A stretch of DNA of 64,000 nt from Pseudomonadota bacterium (GCA_027487215.1 JAIYDZ010000004.1:122414-186413), one strand, 5' to 3'; shown: positions 44,196 to 53,705, counted from the first letter of the stretch. Made by a program: numbers and translations. Notes: generated by a model from the letters alone, not told the origin.

Positions 44196-45917
44196 ATGAG
44201 TTTTAAGAAAATCACAGGTTTTTTATGTACGCTAGTAACTCCATCAATGTATGCAACTCAGTTGCACGAGATACCTGGCACAGTACTTGAACAGATCGGT
44301 TTAAACACACATTTTATTGCGCAAGGGGCCTTGTTCTTGGCAATAATGTTGTTGGGAACCATTTTTATTGGTCGAGTTCTTAAAACTTTTTTACAGGTTC
44401 CCACTATTGCCGGATATATTATCGGTGGTGTTGTTTTGGGGCCTTCTGTACTTAATATTCAAAAACTTTCTTTTTTTTCTGAACCACTTTCACTTGTTGA
44501 TTCAGTAGCAAACGTTTCCTATAGTCTTATACCCGCTGATTTTTTTGTACTTTTTATTTTTTTTCTTTCGGCACTACTGACTGTTTCCTATCTGTTATGG
44601 CTTGCAGGCTATGAAACAAACGTACGTGATTTAATGAAAGTAGGAACTACTGCAGTAACAGCAGGATTTTTAGGAGCATTTTTTTCAGTTCTGTTTGTTA
44701 TGTTTGGAATTATGTGGTTGTATCCCGGTGTGTATTCATTGGTAACAGCGATGGGGATTGGTTTAGTATTTGCAGCAACAAGTATCTCAATTCCGATTGC
44801 AATGCTTGTTTCATCAAATAAAATGCATCTGAAAAGTTCTCAAGCAACCTTGGGTGCGGCCATTGTCGATGACATCATTGCAGTCGTGATGGTTTCAGTT
44901 TTTATGATGGCAGTACAGAGTGGTTTGTTTGGGGAATGTGCGGTTTCAGTTTGCAAAACTGATTGTAGTATCCTGCGCTCACTTCTTTTTATGGCAGTTT
45001 CTACTGTTGTTATTATTCTGTTTGGTTATTTAGTTGTTCCGCCTATTATTCAAAAATTACGTGACTGGAACATGTCTCACCTGATTGCTCCTGTAGCAAC
45101 TGGGATTATGTTACTTTATTTTGCATTTGCTGATCTTGTAGGAGGCCTTGCAGGAATTACGGGTGCCTATTTTGCGGGTGTATTTCAACGGGTTGCCGAT
45201 ACAAAACGTGCTGCAGAAAAAGTATGCGCACCATTTGTTAACTCTGTTCTTTTACCACTGTTTTTAGGATCAATTGGTCTTCAGGTTGATGTGACGGTAT
45301 TAACCGTTTCAGAATGGGGGCTGGTATGTGTTCTTTTGCTGTTAACCTCAGCGGCTAAGCTTGCCGGATGCTATGCATCTACTTCACTCAGTAATTTTTC
45401 TGCTCGTCGAAAAGGTAAAATTTGGACATTCTTTGAAACCTATTTATTTGGTGCTTCAATGGTTGCCCGTGGTGAGGTTGATTTAGTGGTAGCAACTATT
45501 TTGCGTGGTGCTCACATTATTACTCCTCAAATGTACGTACTGTGTGTCGTGGTGATTCTTTTAACTACTATTGTTGCACCTGTTATGCTTTCAATAGGAT
45601 TTACTTATCTTGATGATCAGGAGCTTCTTGACGACCATTCTTATAAAATTAATCTCGGACTTTTTCCAGTTATTGGTACTCAGCAGATGTTTCACATTAT
45701 CGTTTCTCAGCTTGAAACACGTGGAAATCTTAATACAAAGGTGATGATTACCGAAGGTCGCACTATTATTGATAGCGAAAAAGAGCGGATTAAGGTTATC
45801 TTCTGCCCTCAAGAAGGGGTGATTTTTGAAGGTAATCGAGCTAAAATTAAGCAAATTATTAGTTTAGTTAAGCAGGAAATTCTTCATGAGATTGATCAGA
45901 TAAGCTCAACCACCTAA
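44196..45917 (+). CDS. CPA2-family cation/proton antiporter
   Basis: The 573-aa protein has about twelve membrane helices. VPTIAGYIIGGVVLGPSVL is the CPA2 entry motif and GAAIVDDIIAVVMVS contains the paired aspartates used for cation/proton exchange (KefB/NapA-like). FAGVFQRVADTKRA and SIGLQVDV are further family landmarks. About 100 cytoplasmic residues follow, without a full nucleotide-binding RCK domain. It would exchange Na+ or K+ for H+. An N-terminal extension ending CTLVTPSMYA may be a signal segment. Confidence 0.85.
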   Translation: MSFKKITGFLCTLVTPSMYATQLHEIPGTVLEQIGLNTHFIAQGALFLAIMLLGTIFIGRVLKTFLQVPTIAGYIIGGVVLGPSVLNIQKLSFFSEPLSLVDSVANVSYSLIPADFFVLFIFFLSALLTVSYLLWLAGYETNVRDLMKVGTTAVTAGFLGAFFSVLFVMFGIMWLYPGVYSLVTAMGIGLVFAATSISIPIAMLVSSNKMHLKSSQATLGAAIVDDIIAVVMVSVFMMAVQSGLFGECAVSVCKTDCSILRSLLFMAVSTVVIILFGYLVVPPIIQKLRDWNMSHLIAPVATGIMLLYFAFADLVGGLAGITGAYFAGVFQRVADTKRAAEKVCAPFVNSVLLPLFLGSIGLQVDVTVLTVSEWGLVCVLLLLTSAAKLAGCYASTSLSNFSARRKGKIWTFFETYLFGASMVARGEVDLVVATILRGAHIITPQMYVLCVVVILLTTIVAPVMLSIGFTYLDDQELLDDHSYKINLGLFPVIGTQQMFHIIVSQLETRGNLNTKVMITEGRTIIDSEKERIKVIFCPQEGVIFEGNRAKIKQIISLVKQEILHEIDQISSTT

Positions 45918-46032
45918 AATGAGCTGCGCTGGAGCTTTACAAAAAACTGTTTCTAAGTAATACTATTGACGTCGTTTCAAGAGTTATATTTTGCACTTTG
46001 TGCGAGTTATTTTGACTAAAAAGAGGTCATCC

Positions 46033-46248
46033 GTGAAAAAGGATCTACATCCAGAATTGTTTGATATAACAGTTCACTGCACTTGTGGTAACGAGTTTAA
46101 TACCCGTTCAACTGCTAATGAAATCCGTGTTACCCTTTGTTCAGGGTGCCACCCATTCTTTACTGGACAACAAAAATTTGTTGATACTGCCGGTCGTATT
46201 GAAAAATTCACCGATCGTTATGGCGCTCGCTCTAAAAAGAAAGCGTAA
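46033..46248 (+). CDS. rpmE: 50S ribosomal protein L31
   Basis: A 71-aa protein begins VKKDLHPELFDITVHCTCGN and continues LCSGCHPFFTGQQKFVDTAG, the L31 core. Four cysteines (CTC and CSGC type) mark the zinc-binding form. GTG 46033 follows GAGG by 6 bases and gives standard length; an upstream start adds a basic tail absent from L31. prfA begins 23 bases later, the common rpmE-prfA order. Confidence 0.93.
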   Translation: MKKDLHPELFDITVHCTCGNEFNTRSTANEIRVTLCSGCHPFFTGQQKFVDTAGRIEKFTDRYGARSKKKA

Positions 46249-46271
46249 GCTTATTACGTTTGAGGAGTGGC

Positions 46272-47342
46272 ATGGCTACGCAGTGGGAAGCGATTAAAAA
46301 TCGTGCAGATGTTCTTGCTCAGTTATTATCTGGTCCTTCTATTGATCCGCGCGAGCGGCATACAATACAGAGAGAGTTTTCTTTGTTGAGTACTTTGCTT
46401 GAAAAAAAGCATGAACTTGACGAACTTGATAAAGCGCTTGCCGAAACAGCTGAACAGGCTACCGATACTACCGATCCAGAAATGGCGGAGCTTTTTACTG
46501 CGGAGCTTTCCGATCTTTCTTTAAAAAAGAAACAGATGGAAGACGCGATCGAAGATATGCTGTATCCTTCTAATCCTTATGATGAAAAATCTATTTTCTT
46601 GGAAATTCGTGCTGGTGCTGGTGGTCAAGAAGCCGCGCTTTTTGCCGGCGATCTTTTAACGCTTTACACTAATTATGCAGAGCAAAAAGGGTGGAGAGCT
46701 GCCGTAACCAGTATGAGTGAAACTGACTTGGGTGGAATACGCGAAGTTGTTCTTCATATTGAAGGAAAAGATGCGTACGGACACTTAAAGTTTGAGTCTG
46801 GTGTGCATCGTGTACAACGAGTTCCTAAAACTGAATCTGCTGGACGAATTCATACTTCAACTGCAACCGTTGCGGTGCTTCCTGAAATGGATGAAGTAGA
46901 AATCGATATTAACCCTGCAGATTTACGTATTGATGTGTATCGTTCAGGTGGCGCAGGCGGACAGCATGTTAACACTACTGATTCTGCAGTGCGAATTACT
47001 CACATTCCTACAGGCGTAGTCGTTGCGTGTCAGGACGAACGCTCTCAACACAAAAACAAAGCAAAAGCCCTTAAGATGCTTCAAGCGCGTATTTTAACCG
47101 CGCAACAAGAAAAACAGCATGCTCAAATGAGTGAAGCGCGTAAAGAACTTGTTGGCCGTGGAATGCGTGCAGAAAAAGTGCGCACCTACAACTATCCTCA
47201 AAATAGAATCACCGATCACCAAGTTGAATTAACACTTAAAAAACTTGATGTGATTATGACAGGTGATCTTGATGAGATTGTGCAAGCGTTACGTGAACAT
47301 GATCGTCAAGAACGTCGAAAAAAACCACTCAAAATTTCATAA
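46272..47342 (+). CDS. prfA: Peptide chain release factor 1
   Basis: The catalytic GGQ motif is in SGGAGGQHVNTTDSAVR, and VPKTESAGRIHTS holds the PxT-type stop-codon recognition site of RF1 (RF2 would show SPF). RAGAGGQEAALFAGD lies in domain 2. 356 aa is normal. RF1 reads UAA and UAG; relevant here because UAA interrupts the gene at 1399. GAGGAG precedes ATG 46272. Confidence 0.95.
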   Translation: MATQWEAIKNRADVLAQLLSGPSIDPRERHTIQREFSLLSTLLEKKHELDELDKALAETAEQATDTTDPEMAELFTAELSDLSLKKKQMEDAIEDMLYPSNPYDEKSIFLEIRAGAGGQEAALFAGDLLTLYTNYAEQKGWRAAVTSMSETDLGGIREVVLHIEGKDAYGHLKFESGVHRVQRVPKTESAGRIHTSTATVAVLPEMDEVEIDINPADLRIDVYRSGGAGGQHVNTTDSAVRITHIPTGVVVACQDERSQHKNKAKALKMLQARILTAQQEKQHAQMSEARKELVGRGMRAEKVRTYNYPQNRITDHQVELTLKKLDVIMTGDLDEIVQALREHDRQERRKKPLKIS

Positions 47343-47360
47343 TTTTTTTTAAATTATTGT

Positions 47361-47388
47361 GAAGGACCAAAAGTCCTTCTTTTTTTTT
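47361..47388 (+). terminator. Intrinsic terminator after prfA
   Basis: GAAGGAC and GTCCTTC form a 7-bp stem with loop CAAAA, followed by nine T. Confidence 0.85.
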
Positions 47389-47542
47389 AGTCTGCTTTTA
47401 CTTTAAAAAAAATATTTAAGATCAATGCCAAAAATTCTCTCCCAAAACAGATGTCATTTTTATCAGTTGGTGTAAACTGTGCCAACATATATTTTTAATT
47501 ATTTGCATCGGTGTGCGAATATTTTTTTATTGCGGGGTTTGT

Positions 47543-48799
47543 ATGGATATAGTCAGTTATTTTATGGAGTACAACAGATATATGAATCTGTTGGGTGTTT
47601 TTGTAATTATTGCAATTGCCATTGCCTGCTCACGCAATCGTAAAGCTATAAAATTTGATTTGATTGCAAAAGCTTTGGGTTTACAAGCAATTCTTGCATT
47701 TTGTGCATTGCGTACTGATGGGGGAAAATATGTTCTAAGCGCGATTGCTGCAGGTGTAACGTATCTCTATCATTATGCTGATTGTGGTATTAAATTTTTA
47801 TTTGGAAATCTAGCAGTATCTCAAGGAACTCCGTGGGGAACTGTTTTTGCTGTCCAAGTACTTCCGATGATTATATTTTTTGGTGCATTCATGGCACTTC
47901 TTTTTTATCTAGGGATTGTACAAAAATTGGTTTCTGGAATTGGGTATGTAGTTCGTCCTTTTCTAGGAACTTCCGGATCTGAAACGTTGTGCGCTATTGC
48001 TAACAGTTTTTTAGGGCAAACTGAAGCACCACTTCTTATTCGTAACTATCTTGCAACTATGACCAAATCTGAAATATTGGTGGTGATGGTTAGTGGTATG
48101 GGAACCATTAGTGGTTCTATTTTAGCAGTATACGCATCTTTTGGTGTGCCGATTCAGCATTTGCTTGCTGCAAGTGTAATGGCAATTCCTGGTTCAATTA
48201 TGATTGCAAAAATTTTATTACCAGAATCTGAAAAGACTACTACTACTGAAGCTGCTGTATCGCTTCAGAAACCTGGTGGTAATGTGTTTGATGCTATTTC
48301 AACGGGCACCAGTGATGGTCTGTTTTTAGCATTAAATGTGGGCGCAATGCTTATTGCATTTATTGCGCTTGTAGAGTTGATTAATGGATGTTTAGGCGGT
48401 ACGGTATTTTGGATAAATCGTTTGTTTGGGAGTGCGCTACCGGCACTGCATTTAAATGTTATTTTTTCGTGGTTGTTTTATCCGTTTGCCTGTTTACTTG
48501 GGTTTGTAGGAACAGAGGCAACTCAGGTGGGGCAGTTGCTAGGCACTAAGGTGGCAATCAATGAATTTATTGCCTACCTTAACATGATTGATATGAATCT
48601 TTCGTCTCGTGCGATGATACTTACTACCTATGCATTGTGCGGATTTTCAAATTTTTCATGTATTGGTATTCAGGTTGGCGGCATTGGTGCGCTAGTTCCT
48701 GAAAAACGTAAATGGCTTACAGAGTTGGGTCTTACTGCCGTACTTGGTGGAGCATTGACCAACTTGCTTACTGCAATGGTTGCAGGGCTCTTTATTTAA
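47543..48799 (+). CDS. nupC: Concentrative nucleoside transporter (CNT/NupC family)
   Basis: About ten membrane segments in 418 aa. The CNT signature is clear: FLGQTEAPLLIRNYL, with the nucleoside/cation-binding GQTEAP, and AMLIAFIALVELING, GFVGTEATQVGQLLGTKVAINEF and CGFSNFSCIGIQVGGIGAL in the C-terminal half. CNTs take up nucleosides with Na+ or H+. In a host-dependent cell this would supply purines or pyrimidines that it may not make. ATG 47543 follows GGGG. Confidence 0.9.
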   Translation: MDIVSYFMEYNRYMNLLGVFVIIAIAIACSRNRKAIKFDLIAKALGLQAILAFCALRTDGGKYVLSAIAAGVTYLYHYADCGIKFLFGNLAVSQGTPWGTVFAVQVLPMIIFFGAFMALLFYLGIVQKLVSGIGYVVRPFLGTSGSETLCAIANSFLGQTEAPLLIRNYLATMTKSEILVVMVSGMGTISGSILAVYASFGVPIQHLLAASVMAIPGSIMIAKILLPESEKTTTTEAAVSLQKPGGNVFDAISTGTSDGLFLALNVGAMLIAFIALVELINGCLGGTVFWINRLFGSALPALHLNVIFSWLFYPFACLLGFVGTEATQVGQLLGTKVAINEFIAYLNMIDMNLSSRAMILTTYALCGFSNFSCIGIQVGGIGALVPEKRKWLTELGLTAVLGGALTNLLTAMVAGLFI

Positions 48800-48828
48800 G
48801 TTATTTTTAAATTAATTTTTGAGACTAC

Positions 48829-48861
48829 AAGAGCCGTCCTTTTAAAGACGGCTCTTTGTTT
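48829..48861 (+). terminator. Intrinsic terminator after the nucleoside transporter
   Basis: AAGAGCCGTC and GACGGCTCTT form a perfect 10-bp stem, then a T-rich tail. Confidence 0.85.
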
Positions 48862-48890
48862 TTAAGTACAAAAAAGGAAATTGTCTAATC

Positions 48891-49514
48891 TTAGTCTCTG
48901 TCTTCTTCTGGCTGTTGGAAGAATTTTTCTTGTTGCTCTTTAAGATAGTTTGGATGAGAAGTGATAATTCCATCAAGACGTTTGAGCCATCCAGTAAGTT
49001 CTTGAAGTTCACTTACAGCAACTCTGACTTCACGATAACATTGGTCACGTCGTAAAAGTGATACCAATTTAACCTCTGCTTGATCGATGAGATTGGTTAT
49101 GTCTTTGTGTAATGTTGAATAGGCAAAACGTTCACCAGGACAATGGGCAAGGACTTTCTGTGCAACAAGAAGATGGGAAGGGTGGGCTGTAAGTAGTGCT
49201 TCATCTTGTGCATAAAATTCACTTCTTATGGTATGACAAATGGCAGCTACTTCTTCAAGAAGTAAGGGAAGTGGTTTACGATCTTCTAGTCGACGATGAC
49301 ATACAGAAGCACAGTAAGCAAATGTTATAACACCTGTCACAAAGAGTGCTGGGATGATAATTTCTCTATGTGTCTCAAACCATGAAGGGGGTAAATTGTG
49401 AACCTGATTCATTTCAGGTAATAAAGGTGGCAGATTTGGAATAGCTTCTGCGGCGTTAACGTGATGTGAAACTAAAAGACTCAAAAGAAGACCAGTTGTA
49501 ATGTTTTTATGCAT
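48891..49514 (-). CDS. Secreted helical protein of a local paralog cluster (207 aa)
   Basis: A signal peptide (MHKNITTGLLLSLLVSHHVNA) and an internal membrane helix (EIIIPALFVTGVITFAYCA, about residues 50-68) precede a helical domain. The end GIITSHPNYLKEQ matches the HPxYxxE motif seen near the ends of the neighbours at 50398 and 50958. Function unknown. It is the last gene of a minus-strand series of five related genes (48891-53565). Confidence 0.7.
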   Translation of the reverse strand: MHKNITTGLLLSLLVSHHVNAAEAIPNLPPLLPEMNQVHNLPPSWFETHREIIIPALFVTGVITFAYCASVCHRRLEDRKPLPLLLEEVAAICHTIRSEFYAQDEALLTAHPSHLLVAQKVLAHCPGERFAYSTLHKDITNLIDQAEVKLVSLLRRDQCYREVRVAVSELQELTGWLKRLDGIITSHPNYLKEQQEKFFQQPEEDRD

Positions 49515-49589
49515 GACAGACCCTTTCTAAACGTATGTTTCAATCGACGCGCTCAGACTAAAAATGTTTTATGATTATGTCAAACACCA

Positions 49590-49613
49590 AAAAAAGGGGG
49601 ACGTTTGTCCCCA
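49590..49613 (-). terminator. Intrinsic terminator within the paralog cluster
   Basis: GGGGAC and GTCCCC form a stem with loop GTTT; the minus strand continues in a T-run. It separates the genes at 49635 and 48891. Confidence 0.75.
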
Positions 49614-49634
49614 CATTTGTAGTTCTTAGTAAAA

Positions 49635-50309
49635 CTATCGATAATACTGTGGAATCATGCGATCAAGATCGTAACTGTGTGCTTTAAGTTCTTGATGATA
49701 ACGATAGTGGAAGGTTACTTGACGATGCATTTCTCTCAGAGTACTAATTATTTCAGTAGTTTCATTAATGAGATTGTCAATCAACAGGTATCTAAAAGTG
49801 GTGTGCGGATTGATTGATTGCAAAGTTTTTAAAACAGTTTGAGCCTTTTCAATCTGACGTTCAATACCAAATGTAAAATTCAAAAATGGATAATGATGCG
49901 CAGGGATAAAAGCATTGTTATAACTGTGTTGTGTGTAGTTTATTGAACTTTGTTCAATACTTTTGCTACGAGTATTTACTCGAATAAACTCTTGGAGCTC
50001 ATATACAGTATGTTGAGCATCATTGAGTATGGTCAGCTCTGTTACATTTTTTTGTTGATGTAAAACACGAGTATAAGATGGTTGTGTATATGATGGTTCA
50101 TAATAAGTGTAAGAATACGTAGTATCATCAGTTTTGCATGCTTCTGATGCAAGACCATAAATTACCGCGGTAGCAGCGCCCACTATAAGGCATTCTGCCA
50201 GGGTATTACGTTTGCCAGTTGAGATTTCAACGCGTGTTGCATGAGCCTGGAGTGCTGGAAGAGTAAGTAACGCTGTTAAAAGCATTTTAGTAAAGAGTGT
50301 GTTTTTCAT
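49635..50309 (-). CDS. Secreted helical protein of the paralog cluster (224 aa)
   Basis: ATG 50309 (MKNTLFTKMLLTALLTL) is preferred because the other ATG, three codons upstream, lies too close to the AAAGGA site. A hydrophobic segment (LAECLIVGAATAVIYGLA) follows the signal peptide. YPFLNFTFGIERQ matches the YPFINY/SPFLNY motif of the neighbours. The C-terminus is rich in His and Tyr. Function unknown. Confidence 0.65.
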   Translation of the reverse strand: MKNTLFTKMLLTALLTLPALQAHATRVEISTGKRNTLAECLIVGAATAVIYGLASEACKTDDTTYSYTYYEPSYTQPSYTRVLHQQKNVTELTILNDAQHTVYELQEFIRVNTRSKSIEQSSINYTQHSYNNAFIPAHHYPFLNFTFGIERQIEKAQTVLKTLQSINPHTTFRYLLIDNLINETTEIISTLREMHRQVTFHYRYHQELKAHSYDLDRMIPQYYR

Positions 50310-50397
50310 AGTGAACATTTCCTTTTCAAGCTGATTTCATAACACGGTTTTTTAGATAATGTTCAAGCGTAGGAGTAATATTATTAATTATGTACTT

Positions 50398-50889
50398 TTA
50401 TGAGCCTCGTCCTGTTTGTGCAGCAAGTTCTGTAAGGTAAGTAGGATGACGTTCGATAAGAGTGGCTGCTTTTTCAAGATGAACAAGATACGATTCAAAT
50501 GTTTTTACTTCACGAGCAGCATGTTCATCTAGGGGAAGATTGTTAAGCTGTCCAATAAGAGCACTCAAGCGATCTGCCACTTTGGATAACTCTTTTTTAT
50601 AATTCAAAAATGGAGAGAGTTCTGACGTTGTGTTAGCAATTTTGTATTCAAGATCTTGAGTAATTAAAGAGGCGATAGTCTCTTCTTGCTTGCCCTCAAA
50701 CTCAACTGATACGATTTCTTGAGCTGCATGGACAAATATTGATCTTTTAATTAGATCACGTGCCAGGTATACGTATAGAGTAATTGTATTTTGTTGTGCT
50801 TTGTCTTCAGTGCATTTTGTCTGTAGTGGAGTTGCTAAAATCATGAATAACGCTACTAAAAGCGGTTTAGTAAAAAGTGTTTTTTTCAT
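50398..50889 (-). CDS. Secreted helical protein of the paralog cluster (163 aa)
   Basis: A signal peptide starts MKKTLFTKPLLVALFMIL, close in sequence to the 49635 protein (MKNTLFTKMLLTALL). The remainder aligns with the C-terminal half of the 380-aa neighbour: SPFLNYKKEL, then RLSALIGQL, then LIERHPTYLTEL. It thus represents the minimal version of the family. Function unknown. Confidence 0.7.
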   Translation of the reverse strand: MKKTLFTKPLLVALFMILATPLQTKCTEDKAQQNTITLYVYLARDLIKRSIFVHAAQEIVSVEFEGKQEETIASLITQDLEYKIANTTSELSPFLNYKKELSKVADRLSALIGQLNNLPLDEHAAREVKTFESYLVHLEKAATLIERHPTYLTELAAQTGRGS

Positions 50890-50957
50890 AGTTCGATTTC
50901 CCTTCGATAACGGATTAGTAACACATATGTCGTCTGTTCAAGCTCAGATGAAAATTT

Positions 50958-52100
50958 TTAATTTCTATGGTGAGTGTTGTTTTGTATTTCAATAACAATC
51001 GGTTGAGGGTTAAGCGCAGCAGCTAGTTGAGCAGCAGCTTGCATTCTTTGCGCGTCAGCTAGCTCTTGAGTTGCACGTGCTTGTCTAAGGGCAAGTCGTT
51101 CCATTTCTCTTTGATGCTGGGCTGCTTGTTCCATTTGTCTACGGGCTACACGTGCCATTTCTTGCCTGTGTTCTTCTTCCCGTCTGCGTGCATCTTCCTG
51201 TTGTTTTAAATTAAGCTCTGCAATGTAGTTAGGATGAAGTTCAATAAGAGCAGCAACTTTTTGTAATGCATTAATTTCTAACTGGAACTCACGTAAGGGA
51301 TAAGCATTTTGAACACTGGCGTCCCCATTTTCTAGTATGTGTATTGCCTCTTGAATCCGTGAAGCAAGGTTTAATAATGCTTGTCTATAGTTTATAAAAG
51401 GGTATATAGGGGAAGAATGATTGCGTGCGGCTTTTGCTGCATGAGTAAGACGACTGTCTACAATAATATCTGTTATGCGTGTAACTTTTTCATAAGGAGC
51501 AGATTGAAGAATGAAAGAGGCCTCTTGACGGTATTCATCCTGTGAGCAAAGTATTCTTTTTGTTTGTTCTACAGCGCATTGAACTCTGCGGTGATAGCCA
51601 ATAAGTTCACTTAGTTTATTAATTAAAGAAAGAGCTGATTGTAGTTCAGCGCGCATAGTAATAAGTTCGATACAAGATTCTTTGCGACGTGTAAGTGTTT
51701 CAAGTTTTTTCTTAATGAGTTCAATAACAGGCACTGCTTTATACTCGTAGCTATTTTCATATCCATTTAAACGAGTGAGTCCAAGTTGCTCAATTTGATT
51801 GAATTGAGTCAGAGTATCAGTGTGCCAATTAATTTTTTGAGCGAGTTTTACGATGTCTGAGCCAAAGATATTGTAGGCTTCTTGTAATGAAACATGCAGA
51901 GGAATTTTGTTTTCTTTGTAAGTTTGGTACCAATCGGTGGCCCAGGAATAAAGTGCATAGCCAGTGACAATGCCACCAATCGCGGCAACTATGCTTATTG
52001 CACATTTATCATCGGTTGACCAAGGACGAGCGTGAACTGAAGGTGTGTGACTGACAAGAAGAGTTGCAAGAAGAATACTTTTTACAAGTACTTTATTCAT
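50958..52100 (-). CDS. Secreted helical protein with coiled-coil tail (380 aa), largest of the cluster
   Basis: A signal peptide (VKSILLATLLVSHTPSVHA) and a membrane-like segment (ISIVAAIGGIVTGYALYSWA) precede long helices. YPFINYRQALLNLASRI and LIELHPNYIAEL are the family motifs. Residues from about 300 are a Gln/Glu/Arg-rich coiled coil (EEEHRQEMARVARRQMEQ and on). Its first 150 residues are repeated with high identity in the truncated copy at 53023-53565. AAAGGG-TTTTT-ATG marks the start. Function unknown; a surface or secreted filamentous role is possible. Confidence 0.75.
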   Translation of the reverse strand: MNKVLVKSILLATLLVSHTPSVHARPWSTDDKCAISIVAAIGGIVTGYALYSWATDWYQTYKENKIPLHVSLQEAYNIFGSDIVKLAQKINWHTDTLTQFNQIEQLGLTRLNGYENSYEYKAVPVIELIKKKLETLTRRKESCIELITMRAELQSALSLINKLSELIGYHRRVQCAVEQTKRILCSQDEYRQEASFILQSAPYEKVTRITDIIVDSRLTHAAKAARNHSSPIYPFINYRQALLNLASRIQEAIHILENGDASVQNAYPLREFQLEINALQKVAALIELHPNYIAELNLKQQEDARRREEEHRQEMARVARRQMEQAAQHQREMERLALRQARATQELADAQRMQAAAQLAAALNPQPIVIEIQNNTHHRN

Positions 52101-52135
52101 AAAAACCCTTTATATAACAAATTCCATTTGCTCTT

Positions 52136-52163
52136 ATGGTATCCATATCTATAAAATTGTCAA
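52136..52163 (-). promoter_or_regulatory. Promoter of the 380-aa protein gene
   Basis: On the minus strand a perfect TTGACA (52158-52163) is followed after 16 bases by TACCAT (52136-52141). Confidence 0.5.
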
Positions 52164-52188
52164 AGAACCGGGCAGTAAGCCCCTTCAG

Positions 52189-52215
52189 ATAAGCTTATTG
52201 AGCTTTTAAAAAAGA
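52189..52215 (-). repeat. Upstream element repeated at 53678-53705
   Basis: ATAAGCTTATTGAGCTTTT plus AAAAAAGAC lies 89 bases upstream of the ATG at 52100. A nearly identical 28-base copy lies at 53678-53705, 113 bases upstream of the truncated paralog. It contains the palindrome ATAAGCTTAT. The element was duplicated with the gene and may be a binding site. Confidence 0.6.
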
Positions 52216-52285
52216 CTTCATTTTATTTAAGATTGGGGGTTTGGTAGCCTTCCTAAGAGTTTATTATTCTTTTCAGGAGGACCTT

Positions 52286-52924
52286 ATGAAGATAGTTACT
52301 AAAATGGTTTTGGGAGTTGTGGTCTTAGGTTCAAGTGTAATGAATGCGGCGGAATTTAAGCTTGAGGGATGTGCAGATGGTGTTAAAGCAAATCTTCTAA
52401 ACAAGCCAGGTCAAAGGTTTGCAGAGTTTACAGTTTTGTGGTCACAAAGAAAAACAGCAAAACAAAAACCAACCAATTCAGCTTTATCTATTTCAGAAGT
52501 TGAGGCGGTTGCTGCTGTTTCTGAACTTCAAGATGCTTCATCATTAGCAGTAACGCATATGAGAGATTATCTTGGATTAGATCCTAAAAAATGTTCTAAA
52601 ATCGTTGCAGATATTATAGCGACTCATTTTGCCAAGAAAAAGATACAACAAGAACAGGCTGTAATAGATCCTGAAAACCGTGCTGAAGAATCTGAAATTT
52701 CAGAAGAGAAGAAAAAATTGAGAGCTGCTATGGCTGCAGTTTTCTATCAAATTACTGGTGGTAATGATTTTAATAAATCAATTAGTGAAAATAGAGCCGC
52801 AAGACTTAAGGAGATGACTGGTATTAATTTTGCACCATATTCTCTTAGTGAAGAACAATGCAAAGAGCTTGATAAAGAAATGAATAAAAATAAAAACACT
52901 AAAAGACGCACAATAAAATTTTAA
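52286..52924 (+). CDS. Secreted protein, unknown function (212 aa)
   Basis: AGGAGG lies 5 bases before ATG 52286, which opens a signal peptide (MKIVTKMVLGVVVLGSSVMNA). The mature protein is helical and Lys/Glu-rich, with two alternating segments (SISEVEAVAAVSELQDAS and SEEKKKLRAAMAAVFYQITG) that might be related helical hairpins. No motif is recognised. It is the only plus-strand gene inside the paralog cluster and is divergent from the gene at 50958-52100. Confidence 0.65.
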   Translation: MKIVTKMVLGVVVLGSSVMNAAEFKLEGCADGVKANLLNKPGQRFAEFTVLWSQRKTAKQKPTNSALSISEVEAVAAVSELQDASSLAVTHMRDYLGLDPKKCSKIVADIIATHFAKKKIQQEQAVIDPENRAEESEISEEKKKLRAAMAAVFYQITGGNDFNKSISENRAARLKEMTGINFAPYSLSEEQCKELDKEMNKNKNTKRRTIKF

Positions 52925-52936
52925 GTTTTTAGATAT

Positions 52937-52967
52937 AAAAAGGGAGCACTAAAAATGCCCCCTTTTT
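52937..52967. terminator. Bidirectional intrinsic terminator
   Basis: AAAAAGGG-A-GCA and TGC-C-CCCTTTTT form an 11-bp stem with one A-C mismatch, flanked by A-run and T-run. It serves the gene at 52286 on + and the gene at 53023 on -. Confidence 0.8.
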
Positions 52968-53004
52968 ATTTGTATTTAATGCCTAACCGTTACTTTAAAT
53001 CATG
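52961..53004. repeat. 44-bp copy of the brnQ 3' end and terminator arm
   Basis: This segment matches 54170-54213 at 39 of 44 positions by my alignment. In the second copy it holds the last codons of brnQ (HDLK-stop) and one arm of its terminator. The two direct copies flank the truncated paralog and the adjoining noncoding DNA (53005-54169). Confidence 0.6.
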
Positions 53005-53022
53005 TTACTTAATAACGAGACT

Positions 53023-53565
53023 TTATGGTTGTGTAGCTGCACCAGGGATAATATTACGCGGATATTCTGTAAGCTGTTCTAATTTTTCTATTGAGCTCAA
53101 AGCAGACTCAAGATTAAAGCATGCAGCAAAAATTTCTACACTTCTTTCTTTACGTCGTTTGAGACTATCGATTTTTTTCTTTATAGATTCTTTGGTATCT
53201 AAAGCTCTGTGGTGCCTAAACCCCTTTATAGGGTGCAAAAATCCGCTTAAATCAGCTAGTTGAGCATAAAATGTCACAGTATCAGCATTCCAATTGATTT
53301 TTTGAGCAGCTTTTACTAAAGGATCCTCAAGTAGGTCGTGTGCTTCTTGGAGTGAAATATGAAGGGGGATTTTGTTTTCTTTATAGGTTTGATACCAATC
53401 ATTTGCCCAAGAATAAAGAGCGTGGCCTGTAATAATACCACCAATAGTAGAAACTATACTTATTGTACATTTATCATCGGTTGAACAGTGATGAGCGTGA
53501 ACTGAAGGAGTATGATTAACAAAAAGAGTTATAATAAGAAAACTTCTTAAAAATAATTTTTCCAT
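53023..53565 (-). CDS. Truncated paralog of the 380-aa helical protein (180 aa)
   Basis: The first 150 residues closely copy the protein at 50958-52100: shared HTPSVHA, STDDKC, DWYQTYKENKIPLH, SLQEA and QKINW blocks in the same order. After the EKLEQLTEYPR region it ends with NIIPGAATQP, whereas the larger paralog continues for 200 more residues with the YPFINY and HPNY motifs and the coiled coil. The signal peptide and upstream promoter are intact, so it may be expressed as a short form. AAAGGA precedes the ATG. Confidence 0.7.
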   Translation of the reverse strand: MEKLFLRSFLIITLFVNHTPSVHAHHCSTDDKCTISIVSTIGGIITGHALYSWANDWYQTYKENKIPLHISLQEAHDLLEDPLVKAAQKINWNADTVTFYAQLADLSGFLHPIKGFRHHRALDTKESIKKKIDSLKRRKERSVEIFAACFNLESALSSIEKLEQLTEYPRNIIPGAATQP

Positions 53566-53637
53566 AGAGCATCCTTTCTGTATTGCAATTTATATTTATA
53601 CAATATGCAATAATTATACAATTATATAATTATATCT

Positions 53638-53665
53638 ATTATACAGTTATCTAAAGACATATCAA
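53638..53665 (-). promoter_or_regulatory. Promoter of the truncated paralog
   Basis: On the minus strand TTGATA (53660-53665) and a perfect TATAAT (53638-53643) are spaced by 16 bases. Confidence 0.65.
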
Positions 53666-53705
53666 AAGGGGTCCTCAATAAGCTTATTGAGCTTTTTAAA
53701 AAGAC